A stretch of DNA of 43,067 nucleotides from Conoideocrella luteorostrata (taxonomy: Eukaryota > Ascomycota > Sordariomycetes > Hypocreales > Clavicipitaceae). The position numbers were made by a program, and so were the translations under genes. Where the stretch lies: NCBI GenBank assembly GCA_032433595.1, contig JASWJB010000352.1, positions 1 to 43,067 on the forward strand, written 5' to 3'. Below, one piece after another: positions 1-11,398 of this stretch; position 1 is the first letter of the stretch; each line of letters begins with the position of its first letter. Below the pieces are notes generated by a model. The model saw only the letters and a program-made list of their open reading frames with translations. It ran no database searches and was not told the DNA's origin.

Positions 1-969
1 CTTAGCCCCCCCCCCCCCCCCCACCATGGGCGCCTGGTGCTCGGTGAAATATATCCCTTCTGCAGCGGGCCATATCACAGTGTCAAGAGCGTCTACAGAG
101 CAGAACCAAGGTTAGAACCCTTCCCGCTTCCCATATCTTGCAGTTCTGAGACGCTTATGTCTAATTCGCACTCCACATTACTCGCTTAGCACCCCGTGTG
201 GGGCCCTAATAAAAGAAAAGGAGCTTCCTTAGCTGCACGTCGCTTCAATGATTTGGATCCAGCCACTAGACTATCGCGTATTGCGGCATTTAAATGTGCT
301 TTGAAGTTAGGGGTACCTATACATAAGTGGACCCATAATTTAGCACAAGGCGTATAATAGCAATAACGATATCTGGCAGTGCTACCTAACAACTCCGTGC
401 GGGTACAAGGTGCAGAGGACAAGCATCCCACTCCGTTGTCAACCCCCAAACCACCGGCTGCCGCCACTTCAGGCTGGCTCGAGTCTCGGTGGATGAGCAT
501 TATGATCTTTTTCAACAGGGGGTTGCTCACAATGGATCAGCCTCCGTACATACGAGAGCTGACGTACAATGGAAGTTACGCATCCTTGCTCTTGTATATC
601 CCGCAAGGTTTGCCGGACGCATCTGTGTAGCTGTTGAGTTAGCAGATTTAAGGCGAGCTTATGGGCCATCCCTCTCTGCATGATTTTTCATCCCTTTTTG
701 TGAAGACATTATTTCCAAGCATAGTTAGTTAGCTACTTTATAAGCAACACCTCGAAGGCCCGTGACGCCTCCTACTAATAGTATTTATGCTTGCGTGCAG
801 TTAAGCATACTATCTAGGTGGTACTTTAGCAAGCAATTCAGCGTGTATTCCAGCACTGTGTGATTTATTGCTGTATACTTTAGAGGTGCTAATGTAGTAG
901 CGAGTATGGTACGGAGCATACTAGTACTGCATTTACAGACTATGTGCTGTTAGCGCGGTGCAAGATAGG
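1..969. other. Left-end non-coding stretch with poly-C run
   Basis: A run of 17 C occupies 6-22, close to the window edge. The rest shows only short, unconvincing open frames on both strands, none with a recognisable domain or spliced continuation. Composition is mixed, turning AT-rich after about 690. I see no gene here. Confidence 0.5.
6..22. repeat. Poly-C run at window start
   Basis: 17 consecutive C, five bases from the left edge. Confidence 0.95.
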
Positions 970-1174
970 TGTTGGAATCTTGCCGCTAAGCACACAACAA
1001 GAGCACGGAGCGAGTCACGTGGTCACCTTTCGGCTACCATATTATACGAGCATCGTAGGCATCGTATCTTGACTTGTTTTTCCCCTCTTAGAAAGACATA
1101 GACACTTATGAATATATTGTATTTTGATGCATTTGATCTAGATCAACTTGCACAGCACCCCTGTGCAACCCACA
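970..1174 (+). mobile_element. Solo LTR, copia-type (copy 1)
   Basis: A 205-bp element starts TGTTGGAATC and ends AACCCACA, the TG...CA boundaries of an LTR. It is flanked by a perfect 5-bp direct repeat ATAGG (965-969 and 1175-1179), the target duplication of an integrase. No retroelement coding sequence adjoins it, so this is a solo LTR left by LTR-LTR recombination. It shares with four other copies in the window a TCACGTGGTCACC block, a TATA-like segment, a TGATCTAGATCA palindrome and a GCACAG/CTGTGC inverted repeat near its 3' end. Assignment to the Ty1/copia superfamily rests on the TGTTGG start, the 5-bp duplication and the short length, and is an inference. Confidence 0.85.
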
Positions 1175-2046
1175 ATAGGATCAAAATAACACAGAGAGGG
1201 ATGGTCCATAAACTCGCCCCCAGAGTTGATGAAACTGAAGATACTTTAGTACCAAGCTTCCGGCAAAAGAATTCAATGTGGGACGGGTCACCTGCAATGT
1301 GTCAGCAAAGCACCTCTCTTAGTGCGCGGGTCGAGTTTTTAATGCCGAACGTCACCTATACCAGCGTGTTTTCACCCTTTAACGGTGGCCAGTACGAAAA
1401 CAACGCCCTGCCAATACGGGCGGGGGCTTGAATAATTACCCCTTCGACTAGGTACGTACTGCTCATTTCTACAGTAAGAGTAATCATAGGGACCCTGCTA
1501 TTCAATTAGTAGATGGGAGGTTACGCGGGTCGTTGGAAGTCGCTGGGAAAGTGGGAAACGTCGGGCCGGGAAACCCAGATGTCAGCATAGTTAAAATGTA
1601 TGATAAAGAGGTACAGAGTACTTAATGCGCCACCTATTTTTTACGATACTAAAAATACTTATAACCCTGTTATTACAAAATTGCCACAGCACACTTGCTA
1701 GGGTTCCGTCTGGTCGCTAGAAGTCATCAGCCAAAAAAAAAAAAAAATTGGACAGAGCGGGTGTGCAATACATTCGACCAGCCGCCGCGGAATCTAGAAG
1801 ATACTGAGTATTTTATATTTAATACGTTGTACTTCGGATGCTAAGCGAGGGATAGAATTCACCGCCAAGAGTGGCGTTAACAGTTCAGCATATGCAGTCA
1901 TGTGGGAGAATGAAGAGTCTATTGTTGGCTGTGTGCTGTAAAATCCGCCCCCTGAACTTGGTGTTTGTGGACACGGAGAGTTGTTGCATTCATAGTCATA
2001 GCTGTGGCGAATGAACCCAGCACGGAGTAGCATTCGCCCCCTCACT
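1175..2046. other. Intergenic, no gene recognised
   Basis: It holds an A14-type homopolymer near 1733-1747 and short open frames without known domains. The frame that starts inside the LTR at 1108 and runs to 1431 has no family resemblance I can name and is probably chance. Confidence 0.5.
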
Positions 2047-3198
2047 TTAGTCGCCGGCAGCCCGTCTCTTCCTAATGCGAAAACGGATCGGACAGGTTGG
2101 CAATTCTACGCCAATCCCAAACCGCTCTTTTCCCAATGGAATTGTCTCTCTCAGGAGTTGAATGTCAAATTGGCTGGTCATTATAGCAAGTGTAAAAATG
2201 ATAATTCCTTTGGCCAGGAAACGGCCAGGGCACATATTCTGTCCACTTATGTATTGTCATTAGATTGTGAAAGGTTCGTACAGCGCGGAAATATGTACTT
2301 ACCCCCAAAAGGTACCCAGGAACCCTCAAGCCCTTTAAGAGAGAATTGGGGTTCATTATCATCAGAATGTTGCGTATAATGCCGATCCCGATTTCCGGGC
2401 TGAATTGGCCCGCTCAAAGGGTTTGCAGGGTCAATTATGAATCGATCAGCCCAAAACGAGTCTACTGGATGCATGCCATCTCTGGTATTCCACACATTCT
2501 TATCGCCATGTACAATGCCAGCATTGACGAAGCCTAGGCTGTCTTGGGGGATCCGCCACTTGCCGAGGTCGAGGTCGCTGTGAATATGGCTGACGGAAGA
2601 CGGTGGTTCGTGAGCTCTTTTTGGTTTACTTCCACCAAAGATCTACTGTTGCGGAGCTCGTTCAATTCACGTCTAAGTCGTCCGTGGAGTGAAGCGTCTT
2701 GAAGAGCATGAACCACGGCCATCATTGCACAAGGAACCGTATTACCTAGCGCGCTGATCTTGTGCTAACTGATCCTCTTTAAGCCAACGGAATGGCACTG
2801 TACTTACCCCCATGCCACACCAATATCATAAGATACGAGTACCTCGTCGTCGAAGAATAGCGCGAAGGCTTCATGTCGGTATCAGCTCCAATTGCTTCCC
2901 CCAATGGAGATCACCATCGCCATCGTCGTATAGGCTTGCTGTAATATAGTTCCTTCTGGCGCGTCTGAACTAGGACCGAAACTAACTGAGGAGCTTGTAA
3001 TAGTGCCATTTCAGCCCTTCCAAATGACATCATTTTGATCAGAGACGGTACCAGCCGATCAAACTCGAAGAAGGCGTTCATGAAATCGGGATGCTGTGTT
3101 AATAGCTTCGATCCAAAAAGAGCTTCTATCTCAGAGGCGCTAACTGTGTTCTGGTTAAAGGTCCAAAAATCTTCCATCTCAACCCAGTCGTCCGACAT
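2047..3198 (-). pseudogene. Truncated and decayed cytochrome P450
   Basis: Minus-strand fragments in different frames line up in order with a fungal P450 of the oxysterol-7-alpha-hydroxylase-like type. At 3198-2911 is a mid-protein segment with WVEMEDFWTFNQ and a FDRLVPSLIK stretch. Around 2790-2540 is an I-helix-like segment (NTVPCAMMAVVHALQD) followed by an ExxR-like region with GGSPKTA. At 2495-2247 are DSFWADRF and GSWVPFGG, and at 2235-2047 CPGRFLAKG and the C-terminal tail. The heme cysteine is present, but the glycine-rich loop before it is broken by a frame change, and several stops and shifts separate the parts. The N-terminal portion, roughly 170 residues in this family, is not found upstream. 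It is therefore a dead gene remnant. Confidence 0.8.
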
Positions 3199-3951
3199 GA
3201 ATTCTTATATGGTAACACAATAGAAAAGCCCTTCGAGTAGCAAAGTTATTGAATCGACAGGTTGTAAAGCTGTCGATAGACGTTCAGTGGCAGTGGGTAT
3301 TTAAACCTGTACGCAATGAATATTTGGCTACAGCTGCTATTGTCCGCTCTTCTGGTATTCTTGGTCAGCTTATTGAACAGGTGTTTTTAGTAGCTGGATC
3401 TGTATTTGATGAGACGTCATAAGATGGAGAATTCTTATACTGCTTCCTAGGGTCTCCCATCTCAAGGCTCCTAGATAATCTTAGCACTGCTGCTAAGCTG
3501 GCCGAATGCGGCTTTGCGCAGCGGCTTACTCCTACAAGAAGTCATAGCTAACACCAAGGCGTGCATGTATATTCCCCGCAATACTTGCCTAAAAGATGAA
3601 TGGATGATGTCGACAAATAGACGCCCAGGTTTCAAGTAATGAAACCCACCATAACTTCTCCTGCATAATGCTGGTACATCGTGCCACTTACGCCGCCATG
3701 GCCCACTCTAACCATGCACCAATGATACGTAAATCTGAACTTATCTGCACACCATGTTAAGGATTCGGAAGGATGGGAGCGAGACTCAAGCTAGTGTGTT
3801 TAAACTGAGATGTCAGCAAACTCCGTTGAATGCTCTAGCGAAGGGCTCGTAAATCTTTTAAGATTATCCAGTCCCCAAAGTTTATATGTTAAGACTAAAA
3901 CCAACTGCATTATTCTACCAAAATATCAGGCTGTTAGTTTAACATAAGAAT
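3199..3951. other. Intergenic, no gene recognised
   Basis: The stretch separates the decayed P450 from the plus-strand membrane protein gene. A short plus-strand frame near 3290-3415 reads like a peptide (WVFKPVRNEYLATAAIV) but matches nothing I recognise and ends quickly. No RNA gene or repeat stands out. Confidence 0.45.
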
Positions 3952-5572
3952 ATGAACAACTTCGACGCTACGAAGGTTCCCCTTGGGGCACCTCCAAACG
4001 GGCAACAGAGCAATCTAGTTGATGCCGAATCGCGGGCTTGGATCCCTCGACTGGCTATCTATACTACTTTTCCTGTGGCCATCTGCTTCGTTTTGATGAG
4101 AATATCTGTTCGCGTTCGACTAAAGCATGTAGTGAGTTGGGATGATTGTAAGTAATTACGGCGCATAATCCTTGCTGCCGTTATTCTAATTGTTACCAGA
4201 TTTCTGCTTGCTTGCTGTTGTAAGCTACCTCCTATTCGCCCCATCAGGTTATTACATGAAATATTCTTCATAAAATTTCAAATAAACAGTTTTTGCTTGA
4301 ATATTTCTGATGGATTAGTGCAGTGCACGAGCGCGGGACTATGTGGGATTATGATGGCACAACGCAAGTACTCCTTCGTTGACTCTAAGATGGCACTATC
4401 TTACTATGGATCAGTACTCGACGATACATATGGGCGTCACTTTTGGAACGTGTCGTTTGCAACAGCTACACCCGCACTTCTAAAGGTAAGAGCACATTTT
4501 GTCTTACGAAGAACTCTATAAGTATACCTACTAACAGCGGCTGGCTAGCAAACTGTCGCCATAACGTCAGCTTACGATATCTCAATTGCACTAACCAAAC
4601 TTTCTCTCCTGACTCTATTCCTGCGTATTTTTTCTCCATCGCGCCGGAGTAAAATTATGATCTGGTTTGGTATAGCTTTTATCGTAGTATCTTATGCCAC
4701 GCTGCTTGCGGTGTGGATAGCTTATAGCGTCCCTGGTCCAAACGATTCAGGTTGGGGCGATCCAGCATTCTTTACAAGAGTTGGCCAGAAAACGCCAGGA
4801 ATTAGCGTCGCATTCGGTGTCTTGGGCATTGTAAGCGATTTCTACGTCATCTCGATACCTCTTACTGCGATATCCACCCTCAATTTGTCCAGTGGCAAAA
4901 AGATTGGTGTGTCAGCACTCTTCGCAACAGGCTTGCTGTATGTATTTTCCTCTACCCTAACAACCCCCTTTATTGTCCAATAACTGTAATTAAGACTTCT
5001 GACTATATCCAGTGCCTGTGCTTTTTGCGTCGCTGGTATGCCTCCGCGACTTGACAACTACCGAGCGACCGTTGTTGATGGTGCTCCTGATCCCCTTTGG
5101 CTGTCGATGCCGTCCTACGGCTTAGCGTGCGTCCCGAATACTTTCAAGTTTTGTTCTACTCCTGACGTCATGTTGTAGAGTTGCCGAGATAAACCTTGGA
5201 ATCGTTTGTGCTTCTGTTCCTGTCCTCGTCCCTATGCTTAAAGGGGTGACTGCGCGGTTGTCACCTATCGCGTTGACTTGGAGGCGGTACAAGATGAAAG
5301 CATCATCCGCATTATCAGGTTCCACTGATCCAGAACCGCCCAAAGAAAGTTTGCAGAAAGCTCCACAACACAGTGGCAGAGCTGTGTTACCCTTCACTCG
5401 CGGCTCACGAGTTCCACGCACAACGTCAAATGGCAAAATAATGGTAACGCACGCAACCGAGATACGTATGGCGCCTTACCCAGAGTTGCGCTCGGTTGAC
5501 ATGGACTATCATACTTACCTAGGTACTATACCACACGGTTCGCACACAGCACGAGCTCAGGGAGGTTCGTAG
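3952..5572 (+). CDS. Fungal rhodopsin-domain (PTH11/SAT4-like) membrane protein, six exons
   Basis: Joining exons 3952-4147, 4200-4219, 4324-4485, 4549-4937, 5013-5126 and 5179-5572 gives an open frame of 424 residues with every junction GT-AG and in phase. The product has seven hydrophobic segments typical of the fungal rhodopsin domain: TM1 RLAIYTTFPVAICFVLMRI, then the WDDY signature at the start of TM2, a GRHFWNV loop, TM3 ending KLSLLTLFLRIF, TM4 from WFGIAFIVV, TM5 with VSDFYVISIPL, TM6 ATGLLACAFCVAG and TM7 AEINLGIVCASVPVLVPMLKG. The tail of about 100 residues is polar and cytosolic by family precedent. It acts at the plasma membrane or an internal membrane; the family's ligands are mostly unknown. 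It lies between two P450 loci, but nothing ties it to the polyketide cluster. Exon 2, only 20 nt, is the least certain part. Confidence 0.8.
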
Positions 5573-6577
5573 TAAGGTATTAGGACCGCAGCTATTGCTA
5601 GACAGGCCACGTGTGAATGCACTTGTCATTCTGCAACTCCCGTAAATATCACACCTCACAGTTTTTGAGCTACTAAAATGCTTAGTAGATGATGGAATCT
5701 TTCCTCCGCGGAGGCACAATGATCACATGTTACTTTATATTAGAAAACTACATGTTAAATGATATATATGGATGGAGACTCAATTTTCAATATGGTGGAT
5801 CATATCACCACGCAGATCTAACTTTATACTTAGGTTGAAGCTGTATTTCATTGGCGAACCGTTCATTCTCACAGAGTATTCTGTAATTAAGCGTTGATAG
5901 CACAGCCTACTATGCTCTAGCTACATTGATTCCCCCATGCTGAAAGTTCATATCTACGTTTGTCCTCAAGGCAGATCGCTTTGCTTGCAAACATCCCCAA
6001 TCGTCAGAAAGCAGAAAATTCGTCAGGATACGTTACTGGCTTCATAGCTGGAAAAAGCTTTAGGGACACTCGAGAATTCATTGTTCGCGTTTGCAACAAA
6101 GAAACCGCTCAATTCACCAAGCGGTGTAGGGATGCGGAGAACAATTCGCTACCGTAGTACCACATAATTAACACAGTTACATTTCTCAAAAAATCCCTCA
6201 TCTCACTGAGCTTCGCACTTAGATTTTCGTTCCATTTTTTGGCCGGGGGCTCTAAATGGGGAGCCGCGTCGCAGGATGCACAAGTCCTAATTAGGACGAC
6301 ATGTTTTTTGTACCCTGCCCAATAATGGCAAAAGTCCCTCAGTGAGCCGAGCACCCCGCCCTTGCGTTACGTTTAAGGCTGTACAATGTGCAATGCCACC
6401 ATTTAGTGTGGAGTTTACCCCGTGCCCTCAGCCTCCTCGAACGGCACGCAAGCATTCGTTTATATTGCGTGGCCTACTGTCTCTCGCAGCTGTGCTCGGG
6501 CCAGCCACCGCTTTGTTATTAACTTATACTCTAGAGGGTAGCTCGTCGACCAGTTTCTCAAATCAACACAGCATTCA
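5573..6577. other. Intergenic, no gene recognised
   Basis: AT-rich, with short frames on both strands (for example 5960-6157 plus, 6109-6354 minus) that show no domain and no plausible spliced extension. The sequence from about 6340 is presumably upstream region of the following P450. Confidence 0.45.
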
Positions 6578-8463
6578 ATGGTCATGATGAATGTTCCTAC
6601 GTTTGGCTCTCTTCAAGCAATGTTGCTTGCCTCGCTGCTCCTTGCCGGGGCATACTTGTACAGCAAACTGTACTACCTACGTATTACCCAGAATGCTCAT
6701 ATCCCTCAGCTTCCTTCATCCCTGCTTTGGGGCCATCTCTTACTATTTGACAAATTCACCAAGCAGGGTGTTGTTGATCGTCATCCAGGTACATTTATTT
6801 ACGGCATACTAATGATTCAAACGACGAACTAATTCGATTAGATGCTATATTTAGTGAGATGCACGAAAGAATTGGCAAACCGCCCATCATGCTCCTCGAC
6901 AACTGGCCCATCGTCCCTCCTATGGTTATCGTTGCTAATCATGAAGTCGCCGAGCAGATATCTCGTCCTACCAGTATCTTCCCGTATAGTGTAATTAAAT
7001 CGCCATCAGCAAACCGTATTGTGGACTTGATTGGACCGAACTCTATTCTACTTAAACAGATAGATCTCCTCTTGACCTAAAGATATAGTTATAATAGCTA
7101 ATATAGTCTTGCACAAGAACGAGAAATGGAAAGATGTTCGCAAGAGGTTTAATCCTGGATTCGCGCCGCATCATTTGATGACACTTTTACCTGTTATTCT
7201 TCAAAAGGCCCAGACATATCTAAAAATTCTTGACCACTTTGCCGATGAAGGACGGAGCTTCTCGCTAGATCAGCATACAACAAACCTTACGTTTGATATA
7301 ATCGGGGCTGTGACTATGGGTGAAGAAATGAATGCACAACAATTGGATCCAAGACAACAAGGAGAGCTTGTTGGCATGTTCAAAGAACTTATTAAGAGTG
7401 AGTAATTTTATTTTGTTGAGAAATGTCCAAAGCTAATACTAATACTAATACTTAATGAACCATAGCATTCGCAGACGACAAACTTCAACTCCCCTGGTGG
7501 CTAATACCGCGGATTTATCTTAAACGTCGACGGCTTGGACGTCTTATTGCTAACAAGCTAAAGACGATTGTTCAAAGCAATTTTCAGAGAGTCCGAGAAG
7601 AATTCAACGCCACTCCATCTCGAAGCATTCTAGCGCTCAGCCTCCAGGATATGCAAGCGTTAACGCCCGAAATTTTAGCTGAAACGTGCGATCAGCTAAA
7701 AACATTCCTCTTTGCAGGACACGATTCCACGAGTAGCCTTATTTGCTGGGCGATCTACGAACTCTCTAGGACACCTCACGCTTTACAAGCCGTTCGGGAT
7801 GAGTTAGACGAGATCTTTGGCCGTGAAACTACACGTGATCCAACAGCAATCTGCCAGAAGCTGCTTGCACAAGGGGGCGATGAGCTTATCCGGAAAATGA
7901 CGTATATATCTGCTGTTCTTAAAGAGTGTCTAAGACTTTACCCTCCGGCCGGCTCTGTTCGCGTCTTAAACCCAGGCACTGGACTAGTCGTAAAGACGTC
8001 CCAAGGCGATTATAACCTTGATGGAAACTGGATTTACATTAACCACTATATAATTCACCGAGACCAAGACGTTTATGGGGATACGGCAAACGACTTTGTG
8101 CCTGAACGCTGGCTAACAGGCGACAGCCTACCGCCGAGTGTATGGAGGCCATTCGAGAGAGGACCCAGAAATTGCATCGGGCAGGAACTGGCAAATATTG
8201 AAGCGCGCGCCATTATTGCCCTCCTCGCTCATCGTTACACTTTTGAGAAAGTAGGCCTTGGCGAGTTGGACTTGGACAAAGCCGGTCAGCCAGTCATGAA
8301 TGACAAAGGCCAGTTTGCGACGAAATCGAAGCTATACTTGGTAAGAACAATCTCGCCGCTTAGCAGTTAAACATCTTTTAACTAAACTCTACAATAGACT
8401 ATTCAAATAACTGGAAAGCCGGTTGATGGAATGATGCTAAAAGTGCGCCGAACGTCGCCGTAG
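6578..8463 (+). CDS. Cytochrome P450 monooxygenase, five exons, defective donor at intron 2
   Basis: Exons 6578-6788, 6842-7059, 7118-7397, 7466-8340 and 8398-8463 join to a 549-residue P450. Visible elements are an N-terminal membrane anchor (about residues 12-35), WKDVRKRFNPGF (C-helix region), I-helix AGHDST (320-325), ExxR in KECLR (E390, R393), a PERW motif and heme loop FERGPRNCIG with the axial cysteine near 473. The C-terminal pattern resembles CYP59-type enzymes such as StcS of sterigmatocystin synthesis; that comparison is from memory. Introns 1, 3 and 4 are GT-AG. Intron 2 has no GT: it would begin AT at 7060, and without removal the frame stops at TAA 7078-7080. With 7060-7117 removed the frame and family alignment are perfect, so either one G-to-A change killed the donor or an AT-AC intron (7060-7114) is used. 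It lies about 1.9 kb upstream of the SDR and may or may not belong to the cluster. Confidence 0.8.
7398..7465 (+). other. P450 intron 3 with triplicated branch-point-like hexamer
   Basis: The 68-bp intron starts GTGAGT and ends CATAG. Near its 3' end it carries ACTAAT-type units repeated three times in tandem (about 7434-7452), each containing a CTAAT branch-point consensus. Confidence 0.6.
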
Positions 8464-8722
8464 TGTTGAGATTAGAGTGGCACCTTCGGAAATGACCGAT
8501 GCCTCGTATTAGCTAGATTCGTACGATAGTGGAAGAAGGTGGCGCGATGCCAAGGAATGTGGGCCTAAGGACACTAAATTCTGTCACACAAAAAATGGCG
8601 TAGCCAGAGGCCACTTTTAATGTGTAGTTATGACCCTTAAATAGGCTCATATTTTCCTATGACAAATTCAAGGGAATATTCCGGTCGCTGAAGTACTATA
8701 TAGAAGGGTCACGATGCCCTTC
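8464..8722. other. Spacer between the P450 and solo LTR copy 2
   Basis: 3' flank of the P450. No coding frame or structure is recognised. It ends in CCTTC, which is duplicated on the other side of the adjoining LTR. Confidence 0.5.
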
Positions 8723-8922
8723 TGTTGGAATCTCCGCCAAGCACACAATAAGAGCATGGATATCGTCACGTGGTCACCTTTCGGCCACCCTATTTATACG
8801 GGTATCGTAGGCATCATATCTTGACTTATTCTTCCTCTCTTAGATAGACTTGACTTATTGAATATATTCTATTTTGAAGCAGTTGATCTAGATCATCTGT
8901 TGCACACCCTGTGCAACCCACA
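8723..8922 (+). mobile_element. Solo LTR, copia-type (copy 2)
   Basis: A 200-bp element TGTTGGAATC...AACCCACA of the same family as 970-1174. Perfect 5-bp target duplications CCTTC flank it (8718-8722 and 8923-8927), which shows it is an independent insertion reduced to a solo LTR rather than one end of a nearby full element. The TCACGTGGTCACC block and TATTTATACG are conserved. Confidence 0.85.
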
Positions 8923-9011
8923 CCTTCAGAGAGCATCTATCAAGTCAGATCATCATCTATCAATATCACTGCTCACACTCTTCAACACCGTCAAATTCGT
9001 CTGGGTGACAT

Positions 9012-9216
9012 TGTTGGAATCCCTCCGTCAAGCACAATAGGAAGCACGGAGCAGGCCACGTGGTCTCCTTTTGGCCACGATATTTATACGACGATATTAG
9101 GGCTTCCACCTTGACTTATTTTCTTCTTCTTAGATAGACAGAGACTATTAAATATATAGCATTGCATTTTGACTGTTTGGTATCGATACTCTGCACAACA
9201 CCCTGTGCAGCCCACA
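9012..9216 (+). mobile_element. Solo LTR, copia-type (copy 3)
   Basis: A 205-bp element of the same family, TGTTGGAATC...GCCCACA. Flanks are GACAT (9007-9011) and GATAT (9217-9221): a 5-bp target duplication with one C-to-T difference in a CpA context, as expected from repeat-induced point mutation or simple drift. Its own duplication distinguishes it from copy 2, which lies 89 bp upstream. Confidence 0.8.
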
Positions 9217-10359
9217 GATATTGTTATACACGCAGGAGACTTGAAATGGTCCACTCGAAACAAAGAAGGGCTACCTTATTGCAAGGTCGGCCACTGGGAT
9301 ACCCGTGGCACTTGAAATCCTAGCAAGATTATTGATGAGTTGCTTGGAGGCCATGAGGGACCTATAAGTCAGCCAATGTCAATCTGTACAACATTTATGA
9401 CTCAACTAATAACGACTATTAGACTCGAGATATGGACTGCATGTGGAAATGCTAAAATATAGTGTGGCCTGTGTATCGTGTAATCGTGTGCGTATTGTCT
9501 TCCTCAAATTAGGTGCACTGCAGCCGGAAACAAAAATAAGATGATAAAAGTTGAAAAAAAAAAAAAAAAAAGGTCACATAGGATAATATTACAGTTACTA
9601 GCAGCATTAGTATTAGACAACAAGACCTTCGTCAGCAGCAGCATAGTCAACGGATCCGGAGCTTCCCTGCGCCTAGGGGTTTGATAAATTCGGCAGCATC
9701 AGGTTTTTGTTACCAGTATGCTTTCGTGAACATTTCGAGCAGAAGAAAGCATTAGTAAGATCCTGTCAGTGTGTCGCGTATTTATGGCTTGAGGAATTTT
9801 GTAATATACATGACGTATTCGCTCTACTTGATAATGTTTTCTTCGATAACCAAGAGGACACTGCCAGTTTGAGAAATGTGCCGTTACGTATACGGCCTCC
9901 TTGTTGTTAGTTCACAGAGAATCTCCGCAAAGAAAATTACGAAGCAAATATCGCGATGTAAAGCTGGTTCAGCACGCTATGTGTGTGAAGTGGCACCGAA
10001 AGTGGATTTTAGGGTAGCTTGGCAGCTTTTATCATGGTTTCATGTTAGCAGTGAGTAGGGATGGTGGCAGTCTATCAGCACACTCCTGAGCTTTAGGCTG
10101 CTGTAACTTGTTAATGAATTGCTAGAGAGCATGAGTTTTAGCATAACAAACCCCTCCAGCGAAAGAAACAGACATACTTGAGAAACAGTTGTGTAACGCG
10201 AAATTGTAGCGGCAGCGGGGAAGCATGCACGCGGACCAGACTTGATCCGCGCCGTTTTGTCGCAGTCGCAAAGGACGAGAGCATGTGCATGCATTTAGCA
10301 GATCCTAGTTTTGCTCTCTCCGTCCATTATCAACCCCGGTCAAAATAGTACTAGTCGCG
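9217..10359. other. Intergenic and SDR upstream region
   Basis: It contains an A-homopolymer of about 18 bp near 9555-9572 and short frames without domains. A minus-strand C-terminal-like peptide around 9610-9705 is too short to call. The last few hundred bases presumably hold the SDR promoter, but no box is clear enough to annotate. Confidence 0.45.
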
Positions 10360-11398
10360 ATGAACACCTCAGCCTGGTTCCGAGTGGACGGTATGGTAGC
10401 CGTTGTCACAGGGGGTGGCACCGGTAAGAGCGCGCATCTGAGAGTTGAGACCCATTGACGAGGCAAGCGGCTGACTGACCCTCTCTAGGCATAGGCCTGA
10501 TGCTGGCCAAGGCGCTCGTTGGGGGTGGAGCAGGTAAGGTCTACATTCTTGGCAGACGCACCGAAATCCTAGACGCTGCCGTCGCTGAGCACCCGGGCTT
10601 TCTCGTCCCAATCCTCTGCGACGTGACATCCAAAGAGTCGCTCCAATCTGCCGTGGACGTGGTTAAGAAGGATACCGGCCACGTCAACTTGGTGGTCGCA
10701 AACGCGGGCGCTTTGGGGCCGACCAAGCGACTTGATGATACTTTAAGCATCGAGGAGCTCCGCAAAAGTATGTTTGAAGACGTATCGATGGAGCACTTCA
10801 CCGAGACTTTGGATGTCAACGTAACCGGCGCCTACTTCACTATGCTGGCATTTCTGGAGTTGCTGGACGCTGGGAACAAGAAGGCTTTGCAGGGAGGCTT
10901 TGGGGCTCCCTCCTTACAGGACGGAGACGACGCAAATGTGCCCGCAATCCAGAGCCAGGTTATTTTCATGAGCAGTGTGGGTGGCTACAGCCGCGATGGA
11001 CTCTCACCACCGGCGTACTCGGCCAGTAAATCGGCTCTTACTCACCTGGCCAAGCACGCGAGCTCGAACCTGAGTAAATATGAAATTCGCGTCAACGTTT
11101 TGGCCCCGGGATGTAAGTTGAGAAATCAAAAACACTGGCTCATGAACGCTCTGTGTTGATCTCTGCTAAGAGTCTAGCAGTGTTTCCATCTCTGCTTGCG
11201 AGCGGCATGACTGTCGGGAGAGATCCAGCAGCGGAAATCCACGGGGACAGAATGTATATTCCGGCTCGGAAATTTGGAGGTATGAAGGAAATGGGAGGCA
11301 CGATACTTTATCTTGCCAGCCAAGCAGGATCATACTGCAACGGGCTTGTCTTGCTTCTTGATGGAGGAAGATTGTCTGTGATGCTCTCTGAATATTGA
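10360..11398 (+). CDS. Short-chain dehydrogenase/reductase (probable side-chain ketoreductase)
   Basis: Exons 10360-10423, 10489-11112 and 11181-11398 encode 301 residues. Motifs are those of a classical SDR: TGGGTGIG cofactor loop (residues 17-24, split by intron 1), an NAG motif in VVANAGAL, MSS with the catalytic serine, YSASK with Tyr198 and Lys202, and APG followed by FPS after the active site. NADPH use is usual for fungal members of this RhlG-like type. The gene converges on the polyketide synthase with about 390 bp between stop codons. In Monascus azaphilone pathways a ketoreductase (MrPigC) reduces the side-chain ketone of the PKS product, and I infer that role here from context. The acceptor of intron 2 could also be TAG at 11176-ish, giving one or two extra residues; the chosen site restores APGxFPS spacing. 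Confidence 0.85.

Noticed and set aside
1..30. Possible telomere at the left end
   Set aside because: A C homopolymer is present, but no repeated CCCTAA units.
489..683. Plus-strand 64-codon frame near the left end
   Set aside because: No family recognised and overlapped by equal-length frames on the other strand.
2011..2379. Plus-strand open frame of 122 codons
   Set aside because: It lies antisense to the C-terminal part of the decayed P450, whose motifs explain the sequence better.
8723..9216. Idea that copies 2 and 3 are the 5' and 3' LTRs of one internally deleted element
   Set aside because: Each copy has its own, different 5-bp target duplication, so they are separate insertions.
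9610..9705. Minus-strand C-terminal-like peptide ending DYAAADEGLVV
   Set aside because: Too short, with a frame change upstream and no homologous body that I can recognise.
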